43,074 bases of DNA. Origin: Candidatus Thalassarchaeaceae archaeon. Lineage in GTDB: Archaea > Thermoplasmatota > Poseidoniia > Poseidoniales > Thalassarchaeaceae. Positions 23,118 to 32,672 of the stretch are shown piece after piece; the stretch's first letter is position 1; each line of letters starts with the position of its first letter. The position numbers and the translations under genes were made by a program. A model generated the notes under the pieces. The model searched no databases and was not told where the DNA came from. It was given only the letters and a program-made list of their open reading frames with translations. The DNA lies in assembly GCA_029942125.1 (NCBI GenBank), contig JAPYUB010000001.1, positions 1 through 43,074 of the forward strand, given 5' to 3'.

Positions 23118-25326
23118 ATTCTTCCTCTTCTTTTGGAATCGATGGAGTCATAATCCAATTCAATGCGGTTCCAATCAAAATGAGCGACCAACCCATCCAG
23201 ACGAGATGACTGCCAGTCAAATCATAGATGACAACACGAATCCGGTCAACAGAATCGCCTTGCTGCATGAATGATGTTAGATAGAGTTCGTTCGCTTGAC
23301 TTTGATCGAAAATCATCACCAAGTCGCCATGCGGCCGGTGCCAGATATCTGTTTCTGGGCGTGCGGGAATTCCACCCTCATCGAATCGAAGCATTCCGGG
23401 TGTCATCGTTGCAATGATTTCCCCATTAGCCTCTTTCCGAATTTCCACAGTCACGACGATTTTTCCATCGCCAACACCCTCATTCCATACATCATCATCG
23501 GAACTGGTGGCGGTCAATTCAGTAAATGTGTACCAATAATTTCCATGCTCGATAGGGGTGTCTTTTGCGAGCATGACGATGTGACTCGGGTCCCCCCGCT
23601 GAACCAGTGTTGTGGTAAACACATGTCCAACCAACAATAGAAGGATACCCAGATGAGCCACGTGGATGGCCATACGGCGAAGTTGCAACGGTTTCCGACG
23701 AAGTTGGAATTCACCATATCGAGTCCATATCAATCGGGCAATCGGTGGAACGGAGAATAGGAGAAGAGGAAGGGCAAAGCCCGCAATCATACCACGTGTG
23801 AATCCACCAGGATAGAAGAGATGGTCGGCATCACCAGGCAAGGCATCACCGATGATGGCAGCGAACAGGATACTGAATACAATCATACAGCCCAATAGCC
23901 GTGGAATCAAATGTGGTTCGACAACTTTGCGCCAACTGTAGACCATGAGTCCTAAAGCGGCCATACAGAGAAGGGGTAATCCGAAAATTTCGTGCCATGC
24001 AAGATTGGTCCCATCTACCTCAGCGAGCAACAACAACCAGGTGAGTAAGAGGAAGGGGGCACCAATGGCCAAAGGGACCCAGACGACTACGCGTTGCTGC
24101 CAACGTCCATCGGTCCAATCCAATGGTGGGTCTTCCTGATCACCTAACAATAACATCGGTGATAGGAAACCAAGCATTCCAATCACTGCAGGTATCATTT
24201 CTAAGAGGAAGGCCCAGTAACTGAAAAGCATCAACATCACGCCAGCAGTCATCCAGACTACGCGTTCTTTTGCGGTTCTTTGATTCCACAACAGGAATGC
24301 GAATACCCCGGTCAGGATTCCAACCTCCAATGTGCCCATCCAGGACCCTAAAAGTGAACCAGCGAGGATGGCCAAAGGAGTCCATTCCTGTTCCTCAGTA
24401 TTTGCAAAATGCCGTGTCACCAACCACATCAAACCCACAAGAATGAGTAGATAGAGATGAACTTCGATGCCCGCAGGATCATCAAAACCAAGTTCCAAAA
24501 TCCGTTGAATGGGGCCCATTGATGGATCTATTTCACCTTCGGCGACAAAGGCATGGACACTATTCCAGACTCCATTGGCGCGAGTGACTAGTGTTGCATG
24601 AATTGCAAAGAATGCGGGCACAATTCCCAATCCTACGAACCATTGATCTTCATTGGCCATACCCTTGGGCAATCTGAGATGAAGGAGAAGTATTAGGGAA
24701 ATCCATGGTAACAGAGAACCTGTCTCTACCGGATCCCATGCCCAGTAGCCACCCCAATCCAATACAGTGTAAGCCCACAGCCCCCCAAGGCCAACGCCAA
24801 GTGTCCCTACCAACAATGCGGGTCGTGCAAGGTGAAGAATTCGGTCTCTCGCGGGCGCGCCCGCGAAGAGCATTGCTGAGATAGCATGTACACCGACCCC
24901 CACACAGAGTGTGTAAAATGCAAAGATGACCGGCGGGTGTATTACCATCAAATCGGTCTGTAGCAGAGCGTTTAGGCCCGGACGATTTATCGCATCACTG
25001 GGGGTCGCGCGGAATGGATTCAACATCAGCGCGATGAGGAGAAGTAGAGTTGATAATCCAATCAACAAACGAAGGCGAAACTGGTGTTGATAATCAGTTT
25101 CAGTAGGATATTGTTCACCATCAATTAGGATTAGAGCTCCCAGCATGGCCACCCATAGCAACAAGGGACCTTCACGACCGGCCCATATTGCGCTGATTCG
25201 GTAGAAGAAAGGAAGATCAGAACCGCCATTGTTCCATACATACTCAATGTTTGAAGCATCGATGAGAAACAAGAACAACAGAATCGTAAATGGTAGCATC
25301 AGTAGAATGCCAAGAAGCCTTCTCAT
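23116..25326 (-). CDS. CcmF-type cytochrome c haem lyase membrane protein
   Basis: CcmF-family proteins attach haem to apocytochrome c outside the membrane. The tryptophan-rich haem-handling motif reads WGGYWAWDPVETGSLLPW (about residues 191-208). IWAGREGPLLLW (about 47-58) and LLQTDLMVIHPPVIFAFY match conserved CcmF boxes, the latter with a candidate haem-ligand His. About fifteen membrane helices can be seen in 736 residues, with an extracytoplasmic strand-rich domain before the last helix. The ATG at 25326 is chosen; a longer start would overlap the preceding reductase gene. The two genes are 4 bases apart. CcmE, CcmC and the thiol-handling partners are not in the window, so it is unclear which maturation system it serves. 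Confidence 0.85.
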   Translation of the reverse strand: MRRLLGILLMLPFTILLFLFLIDASNIEYVWNNGGSDLPFFYRISAIWAGREGPLLLWVAMLGALILIDGEQYPTETDYQHQFRLRLLIGLSTLLLLIALMLNPFRATPSDAINRPGLNALLQTDLMVIHPPVIFAFYTLCVGVGVHAISAMLFAGAPARDRILHLARPALLVGTLGVGLGGLWAYTVLDWGGYWAWDPVETGSLLPWISLILLLHLRLPKGMANEDQWFVGLGIVPAFFAIHATLVTRANGVWNSVHAFVAEGEIDPSMGPIQRILELGFDDPAGIEVHLYLLILVGLMWLVTRHFANTEEQEWTPLAILAGSLLGSWMGTLEVGILTGVFAFLLWNQRTAKERVVWMTAGVMLMLFSYWAFLLEMIPAVIGMLGFLSPMLLLGDQEDPPLDWTDGRWQQRVVVWVPLAIGAPFLLLTWLLLLAEVDGTNLAWHEIFGLPLLCMAALGLMVYSWRKVVEPHLIPRLLGCMIVFSILFAAIIGDALPGDADHLFYPGGFTRGMIAGFALPLLLFSVPPIARLIWTRYGEFQLRRKPLQLRRMAIHVAHLGILLLLVGHVFTTTLVQRGDPSHIVMLAKDTPIEHGNYWYTFTELTATSSDDDVWNEGVGDGKIVVTVEIRKEANGEIIATMTPGMLRFDEGGIPARPETDIWHRPHGDLVMIFDQSQANELYLTSFMQQGDSVDRIRVVIYDLTGSHLVWMGWSLILIGTALNWIMTPSIPKEEEE

Positions 25327-25330
25327 CAAC

Positions 25331-26557
25331 TCACCATCCGTAGTACTTGGCACGGCTGTAACCAAAGGCAAGCATCGCGGGAATAATCCGACGGAAATAC
25401 AAACTAGGTTTTCGGACTAACAAACGAAGTCCAACCATCGCTTTCCCGTGTGGTCCCATGGCAGACATTTCTTGAGGGAAACATCGACCCATCAATGACA
25501 TCTCATCATCACTGAGAGCATAGAGAGCAGATTTGCCCTTGAGAATTTTTTCATAGGGTGGAAATTCTCGTTTCCATGCTGCTTGATAGGATGCAAGATT
25601 TGAACCGGAGAGGTCACCGGAATCGATGGCCTTCACGGCAGTTTTCGCTGCGAAAACAGCGGATTTGAGAGCCAAATGTGAGCCGCCCTCGAAAAGAGGA
25701 GAGGTGAATCCCGCGGCGTCACCAACCAGCATCAATCCATCAGAATATGTCCATTCATGCGGACCTGAAATGGGAATTGTTCCTCCAAATCCACGAATTG
25801 AAACAGAATCATCCCGCCAAGGAGGGTTGGTGATTTCAAGATCTGAGAAATGGGTGATATCGATGAAGGCATCCAAGTCTTTCACAAGGCCCTTCTTGTT
25901 CTCGCTAACCAAACCCACATTTGCACGTCCATCACACTTTGGAATCATCCATAGATATCCTTTCTTGGCATATTCTGGCCATATGTAAAAGTCAAGATAA
26001 CCATCTGTTGGAACATCGTGCATTTCGTATTGAATTCCGGCAATCACTTTGGGTCGTTCGTTGAGTTTGGTCAGTTTTGAGCAAACCCCCGCAACGCCAG
26101 ATGCATCGATGAGAATTTTGGCTGTGATTGGGAAGGTGTCTCCTTTACCTTCACACATCCAACCTTCGAATTTACCATCAGATTCTATACGAGTCATTCC
26201 AGTCAATTTGTGACTTAAATTGAGGTTCGCCCCCTCTGAGACTGCTTCATCGGCAATCCACTGTTCAAACAAGTGCTTTTCGAGGACATATCCTGGCTCA
26301 GAAAGTAGTTTCTTCGTGCCATCTGGAAAGATAACGCGAATGCCGTCAACATGTAAGCTAATCACAGAATCTGGAAGTTCCAGTTCAAGGTTGGCAACGG
26401 CGAGATCTGACAAACATTCACCACAATGTACAGGGGTGCCAATTTCAGAGTGATCTTCGATGAGAATAACCGACAATCCGGCCCTTGCAGCATGGAGGGC
26501 TGCAGCGCCTCCACCGGGGCCTGCTCCGATGACGAGGACATCACACTCGGCTGCCAT
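25331..26557 (-). CDS. Geranylgeranyl reductase family FAD-dependent oxidoreductase
   Basis: These flavoproteins reduce isoprenoid double bonds, in membrane lipids or in quinone side chains. The N-terminus is a Rossmann FAD site (VLVIGAGPGGGAAALHAAR, then VILIED). CGECLSD carries the typical Cys-containing box. The second FAD motif is LMLVGDAAGFTSPLFEGG. From the ATG at 26557 the protein has 408 residues, a normal length; longer readings would enter the ubiD gene. It is divergent from ubiD and ubiA, so a role in quinone side-chain saturation is as plausible as archaeal lipid saturation. The substrate cannot be read from the sequence. Confidence 0.88.
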   Translation of the reverse strand: MAAECDVLVIGAGPGGGAAALHAARAGLSVILIEDHSEIGTPVHCGECLSDLAVANLELELPDSVISLHVDGIRVIFPDGTKKLLSEPGYVLEKHLFEQWIADEAVSEGANLNLSHKLTGMTRIESDGKFEGWMCEGKGDTFPITAKILIDASGVAGVCSKLTKLNERPKVIAGIQYEMHDVPTDGYLDFYIWPEYAKKGYLWMIPKCDGRANVGLVSENKKGLVKDLDAFIDITHFSDLEITNPPWRDDSVSIRGFGGTIPISGPHEWTYSDGLMLVGDAAGFTSPLFEGGSHLALKSAVFAAKTAVKAIDSGDLSGSNLASYQAAWKREFPPYEKILKGKSALYALSDDEMSLMGRCFPQEMSAMGPHGKAMVGLRLLVRKPSLYFRRIIPAMLAFGYSRAKYYGW

Positions 26558-26594
26558 TGGAAGGGTTTGCAGTGAATACGGGCCTTGAATCAGT

Positions 26595-26611
26595 CGGTGC
26601 CGTAGGCACCG
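26595..26611. promoter_or_regulatory. Triloop hairpin in the reductase/ubiD divergent region
   Basis: CGGTGCC-GTA-GGCACCG is a perfect 7-bp hairpin lying 45 bases before the ubiD ATG and 38 bases before the reductase ATG. It differs from the serS hairpin at 15069-15085 only by one exchanged base pair (G-C here, T-A there). The rest of the 98-base region (26558-26655) shows no clear TATA box. Confidence 0.5.
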
Positions 26612-26655
26612 GCGTACATCCGCTGGATTTGATAGGAAGAACGTTTCCGGCGACC

Positions 26656-28497
26656 ATGGGATGGCGCCGACTCGATCGTTACCTCCGCTCATTGGAGGAC
26701 AAAGGAGATTTGATTCGAGTCAAACATCCTGTCGATTGTTATCTTGAGGCTGGGTGTATTGCCGACAAGCTCGTGAAGAACGGTGGTCCTGCGGTCATTT
26801 TTGAACAACCAAGACTCGCAGATGGAACCATTTCAAAATTTCCATTGGCGATGAATCTCTATGGGACTCGGAGGCGCACCAATCAGGCATTGCGGGTTGA
26901 AATGCCCAGTGAGATTGGAGAGAGATTGACGGACTTGATGAAACCAGATATCGGTGCCTTTGCCAAGCGACCGTGGAAGGCATGGTCTCTGGCCAAGAAA
27001 GCACTGTCTCTCCCACCAAAGAAAATCCGAAAGGGGGCGTGCCAACAGGTTCGAATGGATGAACCCGATCTGACAAAATTGCCAATTCCAACCACTTGGC
27101 CAATGGATGCTGGGCCGTTCATCACGTTACCTTTGGTTGTAACCAAAGACCCAGCCAGCGATGAATACAATCTGGGCATGTATCGAGGACAAGTGTACGG
27201 GCCAAAGGAGGTGGGACTTCATTGGCAGATGCACAAACATGGCGCTGAACATGCAGATGCTAACAATGGAAAAATGCCCGTCGCAATTTGTCTTGGAGGC
27301 CCCCCCGAAGTTATGTTCAGTGCGATTGCGCCACTACCTGACAATCTCGAAGAATATATGTTCGCAGGATTGTTGGCAAAAGAGCGACTACGAATCACAA
27401 AATGTCTAACTCAAGATTTGTGGGTTCCTGCCGAAGCAGATGTTGTCATCGAAGGATACACCATTCCAGGGGAGACCCGAAAGGAGGGGCCATTTGGAGA
27501 TCACTTTGGTCATTATTCTCTAGAAGGTGAATTCCCTGTTCTACATGTGACTGCAATCACACACCGGAAGAATGCGATCGTGCCAATGACTATTGTCGGC
27601 AAACCACCAATGGAAGATGGTTATCTGGGCGAAGCGATCAGTGATGCCTTCATGCCCGTATTACGATTCCAGCATCGTGATGTTCGCGATGTCTTCTTGC
27701 CATTAGAAACCGGCTTTCACAATCTCGCAATCGTATCATCCAAACAGCGGTATCCTGCACAAGCACGGAAAACTGCACTTGGACTGTGGGGTGCTGGCCA
27801 GATGATGTTCCTCAAGACCATTGTCGCGACCGGGCCAGAACATGAGGTGAAGAATCTTGACGCGTTACTCGATGTGTTGGATCAAAATGTCTCAATCCCT
27901 GATGATTTGGTGGTTTTAGATGGAATGGTTGCTGATCAATTGGCACATGCAGCACCATACGAAGGTGTTCATTCCAAGCTTCTCATCGATGCCTCGACCA
28001 AGCGAGAACAAAGTGCCCCTGACATTTTACTGGATGGAATCGATGGTATCACTCAACATCGCTGGATTCGACCCTCCATGTTGGTAATTACCACTCGAAT
28101 CGATGGTGGGCCATCTGAATCGGAAAATACTGAAGTGGTCGACGAAGAAGCGAGTCACAAACAAAGAGAACAAATTTCTCAATTGATGAATTCAATTTGG
28201 CAATTAGAAAAATCAGAAAATATGCGCTGGTTATTCATCACAGATGACAGTGTCGATCTGAATGCAGATGATGCGATGAGGACCCTGTTATGGCAACTGT
28301 TTTGCAGATTCGAGGTGAGTCGAGATTTACACCATTCACCCGAGGGGGGGAGAATCTGCTGGGATGCAACTGCACCCATTCCATCTGAAGAAGGGGGAAT
28401 GCCAGTACGAAGATGGCCAGCTGTTTGTCTGCACGATCCTGATATTCAGCAGATAGTCGACGAGTGGTATGAGCAAGAGGTGCGAACATGGGCGTGA
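26656..28497 (+). CDS. UbiD family decarboxylase
   Basis: UbiD enzymes are prenylated-FMN-dependent decarboxylases. The start MGWRRLDRYLRSLEDKGDL is the usual UbiD N-terminus, so the ATG at 26656 (613 residues) is used. Further signatures are GGPAVIFEQP, the PIPTTWPMDAGPFITLPLV segment, GETRKEGPFGDHFGHYS and DGYLGEAISDAFMPVLRFQ. The stop overlaps the ubiA start by 10 bases. Paired with a UbiA-type prenyltransferase, the most likely job is decarboxylation of the prenylated ring in menaquinone (futalosine-type MqnL) or another quinone. No UbiX flavin prenyltransferase is in the window. The protein is somewhat longer than typical, with about 110 extra residues in the C-terminal third. Confidence 0.9.
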   Translation: MGWRRLDRYLRSLEDKGDLIRVKHPVDCYLEAGCIADKLVKNGGPAVIFEQPRLADGTISKFPLAMNLYGTRRRTNQALRVEMPSEIGERLTDLMKPDIGAFAKRPWKAWSLAKKALSLPPKKIRKGACQQVRMDEPDLTKLPIPTTWPMDAGPFITLPLVVTKDPASDEYNLGMYRGQVYGPKEVGLHWQMHKHGAEHADANNGKMPVAICLGGPPEVMFSAIAPLPDNLEEYMFAGLLAKERLRITKCLTQDLWVPAEADVVIEGYTIPGETRKEGPFGDHFGHYSLEGEFPVLHVTAITHRKNAIVPMTIVGKPPMEDGYLGEAISDAFMPVLRFQHRDVRDVFLPLETGFHNLAIVSSKQRYPAQARKTALGLWGAGQMMFLKTIVATGPEHEVKNLDALLDVLDQNVSIPDDLVVLDGMVADQLAHAAPYEGVHSKLLIDASTKREQSAPDILLDGIDGITQHRWIRPSMLVITTRIDGGPSESENTEVVDEEASHKQREQISQLMNSIWQLEKSENMRWLFITDDSVDLNADDAMRTLLWQLFCRFEVSRDLHHSPEGGRICWDATAPIPSEEGGMPVRRWPAVCLHDPDIQQIVDEWYEQEVRTWA

Positions 28498-29339
28498 AAG
28501 ATATTCTTGATTTTGTCAAGATAGAACACACTCTCTTCTCCCTACCCTTTGTTTTCATTGGGGCATGGATTGCAGGCAATCCTACCACACTTCAGTTAAC
28601 GTGGATCCTCATTGCTGCAGTTGGGGCAAGAGGTTTGGCCATGAGTCTGAATCGAATAATTGATCGCAACGTTGATGCGGACAATCCCCGAACTTCTGGT
28701 CGGCATCTGGTTGAAGGTACCATGTCATTGAATACAGCATGGGGATTGTGTGCAATCTTCCTGTTAATGTTGCTCATCGGAGCATGGCAATTGAATATAG
28801 TGGCTCTTGCAATGAGTTGGTTACCTGTGCTTGCGTTCATCGTTTATCCTTATACGAAGAGGGTGACATGGACGTGTCACCTTTGGCTCGGCCTGTGTTT
28901 GGCACTGGCCCCTGCTGGAGCCTGGCTTGGAATCGTTGGAGGGGATTTAGGGTGGGATGCAATTACCGAATTGCATTGGTACCCAACCATTTTCTGGATT
29001 TGTCTCGGTGTCATGTTCTGGATAGCAGCATTCGATATGAATTATGCATTGATGGATATCGAAAGTGATCGTCAACAAGGAATCCAATCATTTCCAGCAA
29101 GATTCGGCGAACATCACACTATGCGAACCAGTGTTCAATTCACTCTCTTGTGGTTCGCTTGCTTTGCAATCTCAAATCCTGTCGATGAAATTACATTTCT
29201 AGGAGCAGCTCTCTTGATGTGTGTCATCAATGCGGGCGTGATCATTGCTCGGAATAGATTGAGTGATTTCCAGAAGACCTTCTACTACACCAGTGTCGTC
29301 ACCGGTTGGGTTCTACTGGGAGGATTGATGGCGACATGA
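28488..29339 (+). CDS. UbiA-type prenyltransferase (quinone biosynthesis, MqnP-like)
   Basis: UbiA enzymes attach an isoprenoid chain to an aromatic ring within the membrane. The first Asp motif is MSLNRIIDRNVDADNPRTSG (N55, D59, D63), and the second is DMNYALMDIESDRQQG followed by SFPARFG. Both match the subgroup used for menaquinone-type pathways better than archaeal lipid UbiA. About eight membrane helices fill the 283 residues. It overlaps ubiD by 10 bases at its start and uvrB by 4 bases (ATGA) at its end, so the three genes form one transcript. The substrate is inferred from the UbiD partner. Confidence 0.88.
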   Translation: MGVKDILDFVKIEHTLFSLPFVFIGAWIAGNPTTLQLTWILIAAVGARGLAMSLNRIIDRNVDADNPRTSGRHLVEGTMSLNTAWGLCAIFLLMLLIGAWQLNIVALAMSWLPVLAFIVYPYTKRVTWTCHLWLGLCLALAPAGAWLGIVGGDLGWDAITELHWYPTIFWICLGVMFWIAAFDMNYALMDIESDRQQGIQSFPARFGEHHTMRTSVQFTLLWFACFAISNPVDEITFLGAALLMCVINAGVIIARNRLSDFQKTFYYTSVVTGWVLLGGLMAT

Positions 29340-31642
29340 GTGAAGATGCGGATCCATTCGATCTCTCAAAAGCTTTGGAAGGGGCGGCGAAAACCCATCT
29401 CGACCCATCCATCGCAAAATTTCGGCTACAGGCCGAATACGAACCGGCAGGGGACCAAGAATCAGCAATTGAAAAAACGCTTTCTCAATTGAGAAAATCT
29501 CAATCAAGATGTGTAATGCTTGGCGTGACAGGGTCCGGCAAAACCTTTGCCATGGCCAACATCATTGAAGCTCTGAACATCCCTACACTAATCCTCTCCC
29601 ACAACAAGACATTATCACGACAACTCTGGCAAGAGATGTCTGGATTATTCCCCGAAAATGCCGTCGAATATTTCGTTTCACACTACGATTACTACCAACC
29701 CGAAGCTTACCTGCCAAAGAGAGATTTATACATAGAAAAAGAACTCTCGATGAATGAACGAATCGAACAAGAACGTTTCTCAACAGTCGCTTCATTGGTT
29801 TCTCGACCGGATGTATTGGCCGTCGCTACAGTTTCAGCAATCTACGGCCTTAATCCCCCTGAGACATTTCTGCAACAACATGTCAGATTACACGTGGGAC
29901 AACAAGTCGAGCCGCAAGATGTTGTCAGCGAATTAGTAGGATTACAATACCGTAGAGTCACCGGGGAGATTACGCGTGGAGAATTGCGCTTGAGAGGAGA
30001 GGTTCTAGATTTGTGGATGCCCAGTAGAGACGATCCGTTGCGCATTCGATTCGATCTAGACGGAATCACCAGAATCCAAGTTTGTGAGGCAGTGTCATGG
30101 GAATCAATCGATGAAATCGAGGAAGTGTGGATTCATCCAAAGGAATTCTTCATGACTAGACCAGATAGATTTGAAAAAGCACTGGAGGATATTGAATTGG
30201 AACTACAGCAACGAATCGATTTCTTCGATAAGGCGGGGAAAGAATTGGAATCGCATCGACTTGAATCCAAGACCCAATACGATTTGGATTTACTGAGAGA
30301 AATCGGGCATTGTCGTAGTATAGAGAATTATTCCATGCACTTTGATGGCCGCACATTTGGAGAACGCCCATACTGTCTACTCGACTTCTTTGCTGCCTGT
30401 GCACAAACCTTCCATGGTTCCAAGGAGAAATTTCTCGTGATAATGGATGAGAGTCATGTTACATTGCCGCAATTGGGAGGCATGTATCACGGCGACAAAG
30501 CGAGAAAAGAGAATCTGATTGAACATGGGTTCAGATTGCCATCGGCCGCGGATAACCGGCCTTTAATGGGGCATGAATTCCAATCTTTAGTTCCTCAGAT
30601 ACTCTATGTGAGTGCGACGCCAGGTGAACGTGAATTGCGACAACTGTGTGAAATCACTGGACAGCCTGTACCTGAAGTTGACCCAAAGGAAAAAAGAAAA
30701 CCACTGATGAAAGATGCGCTGGGTGAAATTCAAGGAATCTCTCGAATGGAAATTCGGCCAACGGGTTTGTTGGATCCAGCCATCGAAGTACGACCTACGG
30801 AAGGGCAAGTTCAAGATCTGCTCGATGAGATCACATCTTGCGCACAGAATAATGAACGTGTTTTGGTCACTGTCATGACAATCAAATTCGCTGAGGAAGT
30901 GGCCGATTATCTTCAGCGTATGGGCGTGAAGGCACACTATCTCCATTCTGAGATTGACACTTTGGAACGGAGTGAAATCATCAAAGCGCTAAGGATTGGC
31001 CACATTGATGTCATCGTTGGAATCAATCTCTTACGAGAGGGCCTTGATATTCCCGAAGTTAGTCTTGTGGCAATCTTCGATGCTGACAAGGAAGGATTCC
31101 TTCGCAATGAACGAAGTCTATTGCAAACCATTGGACGGGCTTCGCGAAATCAAAATGGCCGAGTCATCCTATACGCCAACACCATGGGCAGAGCTATGGA
31201 ATCCGCAATTTCACAAACTATTGAACGGAGACAGAAACAAATTGAGCATAATGAACGGCATGGTATCACACCAAAAACCATCGAAAAGCCGCTTCCGGTA
31301 ATGGGTATTGAGGCCAATGAACTGCTTGCAGGAATCGCAGGTAAAGGCATCACTGGAGGAAAGAGATTCGTCGGCGGGTTTACCGGGAAAACTGGGAAGA
31401 AAGGGGATGAGGATTTGGTCAAGAAATTCGATCTCGGTGCAGGCTCTTGGAGTGATGATATCGTCGCCAATATATCCCAACCCACATCAGACAATGTACC
31501 AGATGATTTGGGCGGTTCTGAATTCCGATTAATAGACCGACTGAGGAAGGAGATGAATCAATCTGCAGCGAGACTTGACTTTGAGAAAGCAGCAAAATTA
31601 AGAGATAGGATATTCCAATTAGAAAACTTAAATTCTAATTGA
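29336..31642 (+). CDS. uvrB: Excinuclease ABC subunit B
   Basis: UvrB is the damage-verifying helicase-like subunit of nucleotide excision repair. Walker A is GVTGSGKT (63-70), the DNA-clamping beta-hairpin is HYDYYQPEAYLPKRDLYIEK, the DEAD-like box is DESHVTL, and helicase motif VI is QTIGRASRNQNGRV. The C-terminal UVR motif that recruits UvrC is present (RLRKEMNQSAARLDFEKAA). The ATG at 29336 overlaps the ubiA stop, giving 768 residues, slightly longer than bacterial UvrB; the extra length lies between motif VI and the UVR motif (Gly/Lys-rich, 680-720). In Archaea UvrABC is usually regarded as acquired from bacteria. UvrA and UvrC are outside the window. Confidence 0.96.
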   Translation: MSEDADPFDLSKALEGAAKTHLDPSIAKFRLQAEYEPAGDQESAIEKTLSQLRKSQSRCVMLGVTGSGKTFAMANIIEALNIPTLILSHNKTLSRQLWQEMSGLFPENAVEYFVSHYDYYQPEAYLPKRDLYIEKELSMNERIEQERFSTVASLVSRPDVLAVATVSAIYGLNPPETFLQQHVRLHVGQQVEPQDVVSELVGLQYRRVTGEITRGELRLRGEVLDLWMPSRDDPLRIRFDLDGITRIQVCEAVSWESIDEIEEVWIHPKEFFMTRPDRFEKALEDIELELQQRIDFFDKAGKELESHRLESKTQYDLDLLREIGHCRSIENYSMHFDGRTFGERPYCLLDFFAACAQTFHGSKEKFLVIMDESHVTLPQLGGMYHGDKARKENLIEHGFRLPSAADNRPLMGHEFQSLVPQILYVSATPGERELRQLCEITGQPVPEVDPKEKRKPLMKDALGEIQGISRMEIRPTGLLDPAIEVRPTEGQVQDLLDEITSCAQNNERVLVTVMTIKFAEEVADYLQRMGVKAHYLHSEIDTLERSEIIKALRIGHIDVIVGINLLREGLDIPEVSLVAIFDADKEGFLRNERSLLQTIGRASRNQNGRVILYANTMGRAMESAISQTIERRQKQIEHNERHGITPKTIEKPLPVMGIEANELLAGIAGKGITGGKRFVGGFTGKTGKKGDEDLVKKFDLGAGSWSDDIVANISQPTSDNVPDDLGGSEFRLIDRLRKEMNQSAARLDFEKAAKLRDRIFQLENLNSN
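31616..31641 (+). terminator. Hairpin at the uvrB 3' end
   Basis: CAATTAGAA (31616-31624) and TTCTAATTG (31633-31641) form a perfect 9-bp stem spanning the last codons and the base before the stop of uvrB. AATTTTAA follows. It may end the ubiD-ubiA-uvrB transcript or stabilise its 3' end. The AT-rich run after it also looks like the promoter of the next gene. Confidence 0.35.
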
Positions 31643-31651
31643 TAATTTTAA
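31642..31651 (+). promoter_or_regulatory. TATA-like element for the deoxyhypusine synthase gene
   Basis: ATAATTTTAA lies in a GC-richer surrounding, 44 bases before the ATG at 31695. A start of transcription near 31672 would fit the archaeal TATA spacing. Confidence 0.4.
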
Positions 31652-31694
31652 CCCGCCAGTTCAAGTGAAGGTGACGGGTCGCCAATCCGTCCCC

Positions 31695-32672
31695 ATGCCG
31701 ATTAACCGCGATGATTTCGATGTCCCTGTCGAAGACTATGATTTCAGTCAAATTAGTGATGTGACCTCGTTAATTGACCAAATGGCCAGCGCAGGGGGGT
31801 TTACTGCAACCAAACTCGCCCACGCCAGAGATGTTCTGAGAACATCAATCGATAAATCACAAACCGATGGTGTTCTGAATTGGCTTTCATTTCCAGCATG
31901 TCTTTTTGCGACGGGAACTCGAGGATTTTTCGTCGAAGCGATCAAACGCAAGGCATTCAATGTCATCATCACCACTTGTGGAACGCTGGACCATGATATT
32001 GCGCGAACCTACCATGATTACTATCATGGATCCTTTGAATTGGATGATGTTGAACTCGGCGAACAAGGATTGAATCGTCTAGGCAACGTCATTGTACCGA
32101 ACGAATGTTATGGAGAGATTTTGGAAAAATCAGTACTTCCTTGGATTCAAGAAATAGAAGATGAACGGCGAAAGATGAATCCTGAAAATCCTTGGAGGGG
32201 ATTTGGAAGTATCGAATTGTGCTGGGCATTCGGAGATCGGATTGATGACGAAAGCAGTTTGCTGCATTGGGCGGCAAAGCACAGAATTCCCATCGTAGTC
32301 CCAGGCCTATCGGATGGCTCGGTAGGTGCGCAGTTGTTTATGCACAGACAGCGAAGTCCTGATTTCATGATTGATTTTCTTGCCGACGAACAGATCCTTT
32401 CGGATCTCACATGGACATGTGAAGAAAGTCATGCTTTGATGGTGGGCGGGGGTATCTCAAAACATCACGTCATCTGGTGGAATCAATATAGAGATGGATT
32501 AGATTCCGCCGTTGCAATAACCACTGCCCCTGAGCATGATGGAAGCCTATCGGGTGCTCGATTACGAGAAGCGATTTCATGGGGGAAAATTCACCCAGAA
32601 GCACCTCATGTGACCGTAGAAGGTGATGCAAGCGTTCTGCTTCCGTTGCTCGGTTCAGATCTGTTCAGTTGA
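31695..32672 (+). CDS. dys: Deoxyhypusine synthase
   Basis: This enzyme moves the aminobutyl group of spermidine to a lysine of aIF5A, the first step to hypusine. The 325-residue protein has the family blocks NVIITTCGTLDHDIAR, NVIVPNECYGEI, IVVPGLSDGSVGAQLF and MVGGGISKHHVIWWNQYRDG. It also has GSLSGARLREAISWGKI, where the Lys of SWGKI is the residue that carries the reaction intermediate. The ATG at 31695 is preferred over a GTG at 31665 because of the TATA-like element at 31642. Its last 18 bases overlap the convergent unknown gene. Confidence 0.93.
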   Translation: MPINRDDFDVPVEDYDFSQISDVTSLIDQMASAGGFTATKLAHARDVLRTSIDKSQTDGVLNWLSFPACLFATGTRGFFVEAIKRKAFNVIITTCGTLDHDIARTYHDYYHGSFELDDVELGEQGLNRLGNVIVPNECYGEILEKSVLPWIQEIEDERRKMNPENPWRGFGSIELCWAFGDRIDDESSLLHWAAKHRIPIVVPGLSDGSVGAQLFMHRQRSPDFMIDFLADEQILSDLTWTCEESHALMVGGGISKHHVIWWNQYRDGLDSAVAITTAPEHDGSLSGARLREAISWGKIHPEAPHVTVEGDASVLLPLLGSDLFS

